Origin: Candidatus Melainabacteria bacterium
Lineage (GTDB): Bacteria > Cyanobacteriota > Vampirovibrionia > Obscuribacterales > Obscuribacteraceae
NCBI GenBank assembly: GCA_014380105.1
Contig: JACMKL010000819.1
Coordinates: 1 to 7,723 of the forward strand
Direction: 5' to 3'
Length of the DNA: 7,723 nt
Positions 1 to 6,237 of the stretch are shown here, one piece after another (the stretch's first letter is position 1; every line of letters begins with the position of its first letter). Made by a program: the position numbers and the translations under genes. The notes below the pieces were generated by a model. It searched no databases, was not told where the DNA came from, and was given only the letters and a program-made list of their open reading frames with translations.

Positions 1-423
1 TATAACAACTCGTTTGGCGCCAATGGAATCAATGGAATCTGCCAATCGAATGAGTAGTCCTTCAAGATTGAAATCGCTCTGTTGAATGTCTTTGCGCTCC
101 AGAATGACATGCTCAACTACAATCTTTTTTTGTGAAACGAGCTCTTTCAAATCCAGGTTGAGAGACGCCACGTCTTTATAAATTTCATCCTCTGTCTCTT
201 CAAACGACATGAAGATGCCGGGCTCGTTGTAATTGATTGCACCATTAATTAGGAAATCAATTCCCAAAAGGGTTTTTCCAGTACCAGCACTTCCACTGAT
301 TAACGTGGTTCTATTTTTCGGAAGCCCGCCTTCTGTAACTTCGTCAAAGCCTTTGATGCCGGTGGGGCACTTCGGTATTTGACTATGATTGAGGGCATTT
401 GTTTTCTTGGAAGTTCTAGGCAT
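1..423 (-). CDS. kaiC: KaiC-family RecA-like ATPase, N-terminal part (3' end beyond window)
   Basis: This is the first 141 codons of an ATPase of the KaiC/RAD55 family; the gene continues past the left edge. It starts at the ATG whose complement is at 421-423, with an AAGGA ribosome binding site 7 bases upstream. Visible motifs are an N-terminal GIKGFDEVTEGGLP block (residues 22-35), Walker A GSAGTGKT (44-51), the NEPGIFMSFEET strand (66-77) with the adjacent Glu75-Glu76 pair that is catalytic in KaiC, and a later AKRVVI strand at the Walker B position. The order and spacing match the CI domain of cyanobacterial KaiC almost residue for residue. In cyanobacteria KaiC is the hexameric clock ATPase/kinase; outside them, homologues often lack a clock role. 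Whether this one has the second (CII) domain cannot be seen, and no kaiA or kaiB is in the window. The family call is firm; a clock function is not shown. Confidence 0.93.
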   Translation of the reverse strand, partial: MPRTSKKTNALNHSQIPKCPTGIKGFDEVTEGGLPKNRTTLISGSAGTGKTLLGIDFLINGAINYNEPGIFMSFEETEDEIYKDVASLNLDLKELVSQKKIVVEHVILERKDIQQSDFNLEGLLIRLADSIDSIGAKRVVI

Positions 424-430
424 ACAACAA

Positions 431-435
431 TCCTT
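431..435 (-). promoter_or_regulatory. Ribosome binding site of the KaiC-family gene
   Basis: Read on the minus strand this is AAGGA, 7 bases before the ATG. It supports that start over any alternative; the conserved KaiC domain begins about 20 residues in, as expected. Confidence 0.7.
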
Positions 436-443
436 GTTGCTGA

Positions 444-965
444 TTGACAAGTGATACCCAATTTACGCCACAAGCACGCCACTTTCCGGTTCTGGATCTT
501 CCAGCAAACCTACTATCAGAGCGACTATCGGCCAACCTCATTGTCTGCGGTGGCTCACCAGACGAGGAAAAAACGACAGTTCAGCGGTCCTTAAAAACTG
601 TGCTCGGCCGTAATTGGCCTTATCTACCGCTATCATAGCCGACTGCGTACAGCGACAAACCCCAGAACTTACAGGAGTTGCAGTTGCTGAGCCTTATTGA
701 GTGACCTGGGGACTCCGATCAGCCGATAGTTAATCTTTCGGTCGATATTAAGGACTGAGTTGCTTAAGGATTCTGCGGCGATATGCCGGGTCATCGATAT
801 ATCGGAGAAGATAGAGCTTCTTGGCAATCCGTCCTGCAGACGCGGATGAACGAATGGCTCAGCAGAGATACCCTCTACGCCACAACGGACGAATCAACTT
901 TGACGGTCTCCAAGGTAGCCACCGCTCGTAGTGTCACTACAGTGTTAGCAATGGTAAGATATTAA
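444..965 (+). pseudogene. Possible decayed gene with a damaged P-loop-like motif
   Basis: No intact gene lies between the KaiC gene and the TPR gene at 1058. One plus-strand frame reads as protein-like over about 520 bases but is broken by TAG at 636, TGA at 702, TGA at 756 and TAA at 765. The first piece has a hydrophobic NLIV strand followed by GSPDEEKTT (552-578). This resembles Walker A (GxxxxGKT) with the last Gly replaced by Glu, and is preceded by an LPANLLSERL helix as in some secretion or P-loop ATPases. The last piece (783-965) includes WQSVLQTRMNEWLSRDTLYA. I cannot assign a family. Two pieces of about 60 codons can also occur by chance, so this may be plain intergenic DNA. No RNA gene or repeat was recognised here. 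Confidence 0.28.
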
Positions 966-1057
966 GTGAGGCAACGGCTGTTGCTGCGGTTAGATTCTTA
1001 AATGAAGCAAGACGAATTATAGGTTTAAATCGCCAACCTCGTATATGGATCGCCATT

Positions 1058-1975
1058 TTGCTGCTGATCTTTTGCTGCAACGCTCCCGCCCTGGCGTTTT
1101 TTACAACCTGGGCTGAGATGATGAACGCAGCTAAAATCGCCCATGCCAATCGCGATTTCGAATCTGCCAAAAAGTTTTTGCTCTTAGCTATCAAGGAAGC
1201 TGAAATAGATAAAGAGGACGGCGAGCAAGCGCAGACATATCTATGGTTGGGTCGCGTCTATGAATCTGGTTCTGAATGGGTGCCTGCAGAGCAAAGCCTT
1301 CGCAAAGGCATTGAGCATTCTAAACTTGCCAAAGCGCTAGACCCGGAAATTTTAATTGGGCTGCATCACGAGCTCGAACATTGCTTACATAAGTTGGGTA
1401 GGCATGAAGAAATAAACCACCTGCGTGCAAGCGATCTTGCCGCTGCAACTCTGATACGGCGTCCTTTTAATCCGCACCCACTTATGCGTGGGCGAGAATT
1501 ATTCGCTGACAAAAACTACAAACGTGCAGAGCCTTTTTTGCGCAAAGCCCTCGAAGACTATCGCGCCGCCAATGACACCGAGGTCCCGCAAGTGATGCTC
1601 TGTGTCGACATGCTTTATCAGATCTATCGCGACGGAAGAGAGTTCGAGAAATGCGAAGATTTAATTGCAGTTGTGATGAGTGATTTGAAGAAACGTCGAG
1701 ATTTCGGAAGCAATTACAGTTTGAAGGCCGCGAATTTATATTTTTATCGGAGCTCTTTGCTTGAACTGCAGGGCAAATCGACTGAAGCCGAAACGGTTGC
1801 AAACAGTGGCTTTTCAATATACAAAAATTTGAAAACTTCACCTGAAGTAATTGAGGCAACATTTTTTAGATGGGATTTAACAGGTAAAGTCAAAGAAGCT
1901 TCTCGCCTGCGAGAGTACTACGAAAAAATTGCAGAGAGAAAACCGGTCGTGCAAAAATCCGGATGGACAGAATAG
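1058..1975 (+). CDS. Exported TPR-repeat protein, start uncertain
   Basis: A 305-residue protein if read from the first permitted start, TTG at 1058. Residues 2-13 are hydrophobic and end in NAPALA before FF, like the core and cleavage site of a signal peptide, so the protein is probably exported. Helix-turn-helix pairs of TPR type are seen at about 18-50 (NRDFESAKKFLLLAI), 60-92 (YESGSEWVPAEQSLRKGI) and 142-175 (FADKNYKRAEPFLRKALEDY), with weaker ones towards the C-terminus. TPR domains are protein-binding scaffolds; the partner is unknown. The start is odd. The same frame is open upstream to 932 and encodes a basic stretch (ARRIIGLNRQPRIWIAI) that would make a proper signal-peptide n-region, yet it has no ATG, GTG or TTG. 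An ATG at 1002 lies in another frame, so a lost base or an unusual start is possible. The gene converges on the minus-strand membrane gene, 5 bases away. Confidence 0.8.
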   Translation: MLLIFCCNAPALAFFTTWAEMMNAAKIAHANRDFESAKKFLLLAIKEAEIDKEDGEQAQTYLWLGRVYESGSEWVPAEQSLRKGIEHSKLAKALDPEILIGLHHELEHCLHKLGRHEEINHLRASDLAAATLIRRPFNPHPLMRGRELFADKNYKRAEPFLRKALEDYRAANDTEVPQVMLCVDMLYQIYRDGREFEKCEDLIAVVMSDLKKRRDFGSNYSLKAANLYFYRSSLLELQGKSTEAETVANSGFSIYKNLKTSPEVIEATFFRWDLTGKVKEASRLREYYEKIAERKPVVQKSGWTE

Positions 1976-1996
1976 AGCACTTATTTTTGTGTCTCT
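1974..1996. terminator. Weak hairpin between convergent genes
   Basis: AGAGCAC (1974-1980) can pair with GTGTCTCT (1989-1996), with one bulged base and an 8-base T-rich loop. It overlaps the stop codons of both convergent genes. There is no good T-run after either side, so a terminator role is only a suggestion. Confidence 0.22.
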
Positions 1997-2886
1997 GTTT
2001 CTAGCATGCTGAGCCGTTCTATCAAATCGCTGCCGTCATGCCGCGCCCGAATTTGTTTGTATAGCATCGCACTTCCGACTGTGGTTGCTGCAGTAAAAAA
2101 TGCTTGAATAGGGCCAACAAAAATTAGACCGGTCAAAAGTGCTCCGAAGTCTGTGAGCCAACTTTTGGGCAACCATTCAAACGGCATTTCAATAAAGGTG
2201 GCCAGAATAATAATCATGCAAGCAGCAACCATCAGCAGCACGTATATAAAACAGAGCACTAATTCTTGCTTTACAAGATTGAAAAAGCGCACTAAAGTTG
2301 CCCATATGCCTTGTTGTTCGTTTGCATAAATCGTCAGAAAAAACGTATTTGATACGGAAAGAATAGTTGAAGGAATAATCGAAAGCAGTAGAAGACCTAA
2401 TATAACCATTCCGATTGTTGCATTGGCTTCGCGACCAATTCCCTCTCCCGATGCCTGTTTCAAAAATATTAGCGCTATCAATGTTCCGCCATTTGTCAGG
2501 AACTCAATCATTATTACTGGTGAAATCATCACCAAAATTTTTGCACTATTTTTCTTTGCCTCAACTAGGCATTCTCTTAAATCGAATTTGTCTTGAGCAA
2601 TTAAGTTGAGAAGCGCTTGTTTTCTGACTGCAATTTCCCACACGGCGAAAAACATCAGCATTGCACTCGCTGCGATTACGCCATATGCGATCGGCCTTGG
2701 CACATATTCTTTTTCTGCAGCCCAAAAGATGGCGTCACTACCAAGCAGAGCGCATAAATTCGGTAGCAAGAATATTTGAAAGAATACTCGCCAGTTTAAG
2801 CGCGCTATTCGAAAAGCTTTCCCGACAATGTCTCCGGCTGTCAGGTCCTGCGTTGGCAGTTGGATCGAGAGCTTTGCTGGTTTCAT
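1981..2886 (-). CDS. Six-helix integral membrane protein, unknown function
   Basis: A 301-residue polytopic membrane protein. Hydrophobic segments lie at about 31-58, 67-85, 117-142, 158-185, 207-232 and 245-275, separated by short charged loops. The N-terminal 20 residues and the C-terminal 25 (KQIRARHDGSDLIERL) are polar. The block GKAFRIARLNWRVFFQIFLLP (residues 22-42) before the first helix recalls bacterial membrane proteins of the glycerophosphodiesterase membrane-domain/DUF type, but I see no catalytic motif and do not assign a function. Its ATG overlaps the TGA of the ychJ-like gene (ATGA, 2883-2886), so it is probably translationally coupled to that gene as the last member of the minus-strand cluster. 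There is only a weak AGAG upstream as ribosome binding site. Confidence 0.85.
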   Translation of the reverse strand: MKPAKLSIQLPTQDLTAGDIVGKAFRIARLNWRVFFQIFLLPNLCALLGSDAIFWAAEKEYVPRPIAYGVIAASAMLMFFAVWEIAVRKQALLNLIAQDKFDLRECLVEAKKNSAKILVMISPVIMIEFLTNGGTLIALIFLKQASGEGIGREANATIGMVILGLLLLSIIPSTILSVSNTFFLTIYANEQQGIWATLVRFFNLVKQELVLCFIYVLLMVAACMIIILATFIEMPFEWLPKSWLTDFGALLTGLIFVGPIQAFFTAATTVGSAMLYKQIRARHDGSDLIERLSMLETETQK

Positions 2887-3293
2887 GACTCTAGAATGGT
2901 GCCAGATCTATAAAGCCACCGACCATCTTCTTTCACGAAATCGCTTTTCTCGCTAAAGACTACATCTTCGCCTGCTTGCCTGAGATCAGCGCTGAATGTC
3001 ACTGTTGCAGTTGTTTCACCGTCAACAAATTCTGAAATTGTAAGTGTATTAAAAATCGTATGTCGTGAAAAAAGGTGGATGGATATGAGCCACTCTTTTG
3101 CATCGCCCGCGTGTTCTTCATGATCTTTGTGAGTAGTGTCCATGATGTACTCAGCTAAATCTTTCGAATACGCGCTATATCGCGAACGCATCAGCAAAAG
3201 TGCGTTCTCTGGTAATTCACCGTCATGATATTTCTTGCAGCACTTATGATATAGCGCTTTGCTGCCGCATGGGCAGCGCTCAAATTTGCTCAC
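2883..3293 (-). CDS. ychJ: YchJ-family SEC-C motif protein
   Basis: A 136-residue protein of the YchJ (UPF0225) family. It starts at GTG (complement of 3291-3293). The N-terminal SEC-C metal-binding motif is complete: CPCGS (7-11), Cys18-Cys19 and His23, as in SecA-tail-like zinc or iron sites. It is followed by the family signature LMRSRYSAYS (34-43) and an NTF2-like fold ending in FVKEDGRWLYRSG (119-131). E. coli YchJ is about 150 residues and carries a second SEC-C motif at its C-terminus; this protein stops at ILES without it. The SEC-C domain resembles the metal-binding tail of SecA that contacts SecB and ribosomes, but the biochemical role of YchJ is not settled. The gene begins 12 bases after the Met-rich gene and overlaps the membrane gene by 4 bases, so the three are probably one transcript. 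Confidence 0.92.
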   Translation of the reverse strand: MSKFERCPCGSKALYHKCCKKYHDGELPENALLLMRSRYSAYSKDLAEYIMDTTHKDHEEHAGDAKEWLISIHLFSRHTIFNTLTISEFVDGETTATVTFSADLRQAGEDVVFSEKSDFVKEDGRWLYRSGTILES

Positions 3294-3305
3294 TAATTGA
3301 CAAAC

Positions 3306-4127
3306 CTATTTCCCGTACTGGCTTTCCATTTGTTTTTCCAGGTCTGTCATTTTACCCTGATTGGTTGGCTGTGTGCGAGGCTTAAAACTTGACTGCCCCA
3401 TTCCGCCCATCATGCCCGCAGGCATTCCTATTCTAGGCTGACTCATTGAGCCTGGGCGCCCCATCATCCCGCCTTGCATTCCACCAGATTGTCTCAAACC
3501 ACCAAGAATACCGCCTGGCATACCGCCTCGCATTCCAGGTCTCATACCGGGGCGCATTCCCCCGGGCATCATTTGCCCCATCTGATTTTTTTGCATGCCA
3601 CGATTGAAGCCCGCTTCACTCTGCATCATTTTTGCAAATAGTCCACTCTGCAAACCCATTCCCTGTGCACCAGTTCCAGGCATACCACCTGGCATCATAT
3701 GTGGTGCGGCATTCGGATTGCGTGTTTGCATCATTTTCATAATTTGACCTTGCGCGCCGCCCTGACCGCCAGCTTGCATTCTTCTTTTCAAAGCCTGCAA
3801 CATCTCAGAACTTCCGCCTCTCGTGCCACCGCGCATATGACTCGACATATTGCTTCCCATCATCGACGAACCACCTTGTGGTGCAAAACCTTGGCGTCTT
3901 ATCTGCGACATTTGCGTGGAAGACGAAGGGCGCCGACCCTGCTCATATTGATTGAGCATTTGATTCATGCGCTGACTATTAAAACCGCCGCCATTCGGGT
4001 TTTGGGCGTGTATCGGCTGGATGCACAATAGCCCCAGTAATGCCCCTAAAGCCATACCTGTGTGCATTACAGGCTGAAAAACCTTTGCAAAAGTCAGCTT
4101 GAAAGGGTGTGCAATTACAGTCGTCAT
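3306..4127 (-). CDS. Secreted Met/Gly-rich low-complexity protein
   Basis: A 273-residue protein with a long signal peptide: basic n-region (HPFKLTFAKVF), hydrophobic MALGALLGLLCIQPI and cleavage near IHA-Q (about residue 41). The mature part is disordered-looking and built from Gly, Met, Gln, Arg, Ser and Pro. Met is about one residue in seven, with many MM pairs and PGM/GGM/RPGMR units; MRPGMRPGMRGGMPGG lies in the densest part. There are almost no aromatic or acidic residues until the C-terminal tail (MTDLEKQMESQYGK). Clustered methionines bind Cu(I)/Ag(I) in several periplasmic proteins and can absorb oxidants, but similar compositions also arise as neutral low-complexity sequence, so the role is open. 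No clear ribosome binding site precedes the ATG at 4125-4127. Met21 is an alternative start that shortens the n-region. It lies 76 bases after the unknown gene upstream and 12 before the ychJ-like gene. Confidence 0.85.
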   Translation of the reverse strand: MTTVIAHPFKLTFAKVFQPVMHTGMALGALLGLLCIQPIHAQNPNGGGFNSQRMNQMLNQYEQGRRPSSSTQMSQIRRQGFAPQGGSSMMGSNMSSHMRGGTRGGSSEMLQALKRRMQAGGQGGAQGQIMKMMQTRNPNAAPHMMPGGMPGTGAQGMGLQSGLFAKMMQSEAGFNRGMQKNQMGQMMPGGMRPGMRPGMRGGMPGGILGGLRQSGGMQGGMMGRPGSMSQPRIGMPAGMMGGMGQSSFKPRTQPTNQGKMTDLEKQMESQYGK

Positions 4128-4203
4128 TGGCGCAAAATTCCAACAGGGATACTCACATTGTGCCCAATATGGAATGTTTCACCAAATGTGTCCTATCCTT
4201 GCT

Positions 4204-5457
4204 CTATTTTTTCTTGCCGTCAGACCCCAATGTCATCACAGGGACCGTAAAAATGTCGTCCATAGGAACGTTCGGGTCTGTAAGCTTCGCAATCTTCCTG
4301 ATTGCCAACGGCATCGGATTGGTAACTGATACGTGTACAACGAAGTCCGAATTATTGGGGTTGCGAGTCAGATAGATTTTTTTGATTTCGATTTCTTTGT
4401 TGACGCCCAGCGCCGCAACCCAATCGTCCAATTCGAGTTTGACTTTCAGTCCGGAAATGTCTTTAAGTTCAGGATACTTTCCGCTACCCTGAGTCATGGT
4501 GATTGTGCCCATCTCAATCCCTGACATTCGAACTCCTTTTGCTAATGTCGGTTTGTCCGAAACATCGACGACGGATGTGCCGTTTCTCTCGATTACTAGT
4601 TTGTCTCCCGCTTGCTTGGAAATGCTTTTGATACCACCGATTGCTTGTTCCAGCATCGATGATGTTTTGCTGTCTAATTCTACTCCGCTAACCGTCAGCG
4701 CAGTTCTGACAAGTTTGACAGGATCATCAGACGATATTTTGGATGGTGGCAAATGTCGCAGAGCAAGATTTGCTTTGACAAGTGGCGATTCCAGAGCGTT
4801 TCTTGCCCATTCCGCTTCTAATTCGTCCCCTTTGCGTGGACGAAAAAACGACTCGATACCATTTGCACTTATAGATTCTTTCAATCTCGAATTGGGATCG
4901 AAATGAGTTGGTCCCTGCCTCGGATGACAACGCATGCATTCTTTATCGTCAGGGATTTTTTTGAAAGTCGGCGTTGCTACCAGCTTTGGTATGATTTCTA
5001 CAATCTGTTTATTGTAGACTTTTGAACCTGGCACCAACGCTTCAATTTGATCTCTATATTTTTGTTTGTCTGCAGCAGTTGATGATAGCGAATAGTTTCG
5101 TCGTGCGTGGCGTAATTCGTCCTTCTGCTCTGGCTTTAACAGTGATTCTGAAAAGTCGCGCTCCATTTCTAATAGCCCAATATCTTCTCTGTAATTTTGA
5201 AATTGCGTGCTTCGGTCTTCGTGTCGACCAGCCAGGGTGTCAGACGAGTAGCGAGAGAATTGCTCAAAGAAATCTTTGTCACGAGCTCCCGTGCTCTGAC
5301 CTTTGCGCTCGTCCTGAATCTGCCTGAGAAAATCTTTGAGGGCTTGATCAGCCTTGGGTGGAGCTGCAGGCTGAGCCTCGAGTTTTGGAATGTCTGGCAT
5401 GTCGTGCACCTGGGAGGGACCTGCCGTGTCTACCCCAAATCTCAGCAAATTTGACAT
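4204..5457 (-). CDS. Unrecognised 417-aa protein with a single CxxCH motif
   Basis: I do not recognise this family. The protein has no signal peptide or membrane span. Residues 20-40 are Pro/Ala-rich (EAQPAAPPKA), 40-140 are highly charged and probably helical or coiled-coil, and 144-170 is more hydrophobic (VEIIPKLVATPTF). A single CMRCH sits at 174-178, followed by PRQGPTHF. The C-terminal third (about 300-410) alternates hydrophobic and polar residues, as in a beta-rich domain (GVRMSGIEMGTITM, KEIEIKKIYLTRN, DFVVHVSVTN). CxxCH is the c-type haem attachment signature, but that requires export, and none is apparent; metal binding or chance are alternatives. The tail ends GSDGKKK. It is the first gene of the minus-strand cluster, with its promoter presumably in the 196-base divergent gap. 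The ATG at 5455-5457 has only a weak A-rich leader; Met20 is another possible start. Confidence 0.8.
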   Translation of the reverse strand: MSNLLRFGVDTAGPSQVHDMPDIPKLEAQPAAPPKADQALKDFLRQIQDERKGQSTGARDKDFFEQFSRYSSDTLAGRHEDRSTQFQNYREDIGLLEMERDFSESLLKPEQKDELRHARRNYSLSSTAADKQKYRDQIEALVPGSKVYNKQIVEIIPKLVATPTFKKIPDDKECMRCHPRQGPTHFDPNSRLKESISANGIESFFRPRKGDELEAEWARNALESPLVKANLALRHLPPSKISSDDPVKLVRTALTVSGVELDSKTSSMLEQAIGGIKSISKQAGDKLVIERNGTSVVDVSDKPTLAKGVRMSGIEMGTITMTQGSGKYPELKDISGLKVKLELDDWVAALGVNKEIEIKKIYLTRNPNNSDFVVHVSVTNPMPLAIRKIAKLTDPNVPMDDIFTVPVMTLGSDGKKK

Positions 5458-5513
5458 TGGCTTTTTGCGATGAGTAAATCATGACTTATTTTGTAAAGTG
5501 TCACGGGTGCCTT

Positions 5514-5522
5514 AAAGGAGGT
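5514..5522 (+). promoter_or_regulatory. Orphan near-perfect Shine-Dalgarno sequence
   Basis: AAAGGAGGT matches the anti-Shine-Dalgarno end of 16S rRNA almost fully, yet no ATG, GTG or TTG follows within 4-13 bases. The nearest GTG (5542) is about 20 bases away and opens only 27 codons. It may be a ribosome-docking leader element, a relic, or chance. Confidence 0.35.
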
Positions 5523-5640
5523 CCCACGTCTGTTTTAAATTGTGGCAATTTTGAATTTTAATGGAACCTCGCCCATTCGAAGTCCGTCCTTGAACTCATG
5601 TCCCGTGATATGTCGCTGGGAATAACTAATGTGTTCAATC

Positions 5641-5648
5641 GGGGAGAG
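5641..5648 (+). promoter_or_regulatory. Ribosome binding site of the small secreted protein gene
   Basis: GGGGAGAG ends five bases before the ATG at 5654. It fixes that start, and the reading begins directly with a good signal peptide. Confidence 0.75.
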
Positions 5649-5653
5649 ATATT

Positions 5654-6106
5654 ATGGCAATTTCTTTTGCTGGGCGCGTTTTGGCTTCGTTGGCTGTTTT
5701 GGCGCTAACGACTCCGATCGCAGCTCTAGCTGATGACCACCGCGACGGTTGGCGTCGCGATCAATGGCGTAACCAACATAAGGTTCAAAAACGTATTAAT
5801 CAGAATCAGAGAAAGGCTTACAAGAAGTATTCGCAAGATCATTGGAATACTCACTGGGGCAACAATTGGAATGACCAAAGAAGTTGGTATTCCTATAATA
5901 TGCGCAACAGAATGAATGCGCGTCGCGCAGATGATCGCCAGCGTCAACTAGAAGCTCAGATGCGCGCTCAGTATCTGTCTTACAACAACAACAATTACAA
6001 TGGAGCCTACGGTTGGAATCAATATTCTGATCCAAACTTCTTGAACTATGTGCATGGCAGAAATCCATCGCTATTGAACTCAATTCGTTCTGTCGTCGGA
6101 TTCTAG
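5654..6106 (+). CDS. Small secreted Trp/Asn/Arg/Tyr-rich protein
   Basis: A 150-residue protein with a textbook signal peptide: MAISFAGR, then a hydrophobic core (VLASLAVLALTTPIAA) and cleavage after ALA at residue 26. The mature 124 residues are very basic and rich in Trp, Asn, Gln, Arg and Tyr. Seven Trp occur at 33, 38, 64, 68, 72, 78 and 121, several in W-x3/4-W spacing (DHWNTHWGNNW). An Asn run (YNNNNYNGAYGW, 110-121) precedes a short conserved-looking tail ending in SIRSVVGF. There are no cysteines and no catalytic motif. Such composition suits a periplasmic or surface protein that binds a polyanion, polysaccharide or membrane, but this is inference and I recognise no family. It is a single-gene unit: strong ribosome binding site before it, intrinsic terminator 21 bases after its stop codon. 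Confidence 0.87.
   Translation: MAISFAGRVLASLAVLALTTPIAALADDHRDGWRRDQWRNQHKVQKRINQNQRKAYKKYSQDHWNTHWGNNWNDQRSWYSYNMRNRMNARRADDRQRQLEAQMRAQYLSYNNNNYNGAYGWNQYSDPNFLNYVHGRNPSLLNSIRSVVGF
5983..5999 (+). repeat. AAC/AAT triplet microrepeat
   Basis: A short run of AAC and AAT triplets inside the small secreted protein gene encodes its Asn run. Repeat-number changes here would stay in frame. Confidence 0.5.
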
Positions 6107-6127
6107 TTCAAAACTGTCTTAACAAAG

Positions 6128-6165
6128 AAAGAGCAGAAGTCACATTCTGCTCTTTTCTTTTGTTT
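6128..6165 (+). terminator. Strong Rho-independent terminator (probably bidirectional)
   Basis: An 11-bp perfect stem, AAAGAGCAGAA (6128-6138) with TTCTGCTCTTT (6145-6155), encloses the loop GTCACA and is followed by TTTTCTTTTGTTT. The pairing extends with bulges to an outer TTCAAA/TTTGAA (6107-6112 with 6163-6168). The A-rich left flank would give a T-rich tail on the other strand too. It closes the small secreted protein gene. Confidence 0.9.
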
Positions 6166-6194
6166 GAAACTGCCACAGATTATTCTAATTGGGC

Positions 6195-6200
6195 TAAAAT
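6195..6200 (+). promoter_or_regulatory. Candidate -10 element for the downstream TPR gene
   Basis: TAAAAT differs from TATAAT at one position and lies 37 bases before the preferred ATG at 6238, between the upstream terminator and the gene. The spaced -35 (GCCACA, 6172-6177) is poor, so the call is tentative. Confidence 0.3.
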
Positions 6201-6237
6201 TGTCGAGTGGTATCACCAGGCTAGACAGATTCTTCCA

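Larger units (their letters stand above)
5458..5653. other. Divergent intergenic region, promoters for both sides
   Basis: This 196-base gap separates divergently transcribed genes, so promoters in both directions are expected. I could not fix convincing -35/-10 pairs. On the minus strand GTGACA (one mismatch to TTGACA) lies about 55 bases before the ATG of the CxxCH gene, but its 17-base-spaced partner is poor. On the plus strand TTGAAC (5590-5595) lacks a well-spaced -10. An orphan AAAGGAGGT is at 5514-5522. Confidence 0.5.

Noticed and set aside
19..36. Tandem 9-base CAATGGAAT duplication
   Set aside because: It encodes Asp-Ser-Ile-Asp-Ser-Ile in the KaiC domain, is in frame and only two copies; nothing more to explain.
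1482..1862. 126-codon open frame on the minus strand
   Set aside because: It lies wholly inside the plus-strand TPR gene, has a Cys/Arg/Ser-rich composition typical of an antisense shadow, and no ribosome binding site.
3420..3580. Repetitive-looking DNA considered as a repeat array or CRISPR
   Set aside because: The repetition is imperfect and codon-phased, explained by the GGM/PGM coding repeats; there are no equal spacers or conserved repeat units.
3699..4031. 110-codon plus-strand frame
   Set aside because: It is a His/Thr/Leu-rich shadow of the Met/Gly-rich repeats on the other strand, without an independent signal.
4128..4203. CACATT/AATGTG inverted repeat between two cluster genes
   Set aside because: Six-base arms with a loop of about 25 bases and no T-run; too weak for a terminator or operator.
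4496..4906. 136-codon open frame on the plus strand
   Set aside because: It is antisense to the 417-residue protein and shows no domain; the minus-strand reading is longer and better composed.
5561..5593. Ten-codon ATG frame (MEPRPFEVRP) upstream of the small secreted protein
   Set aside because: No ribosome binding site in range; the strong AAAGGAGGT is about 40 bases away. There is no sign of an attenuator structure.
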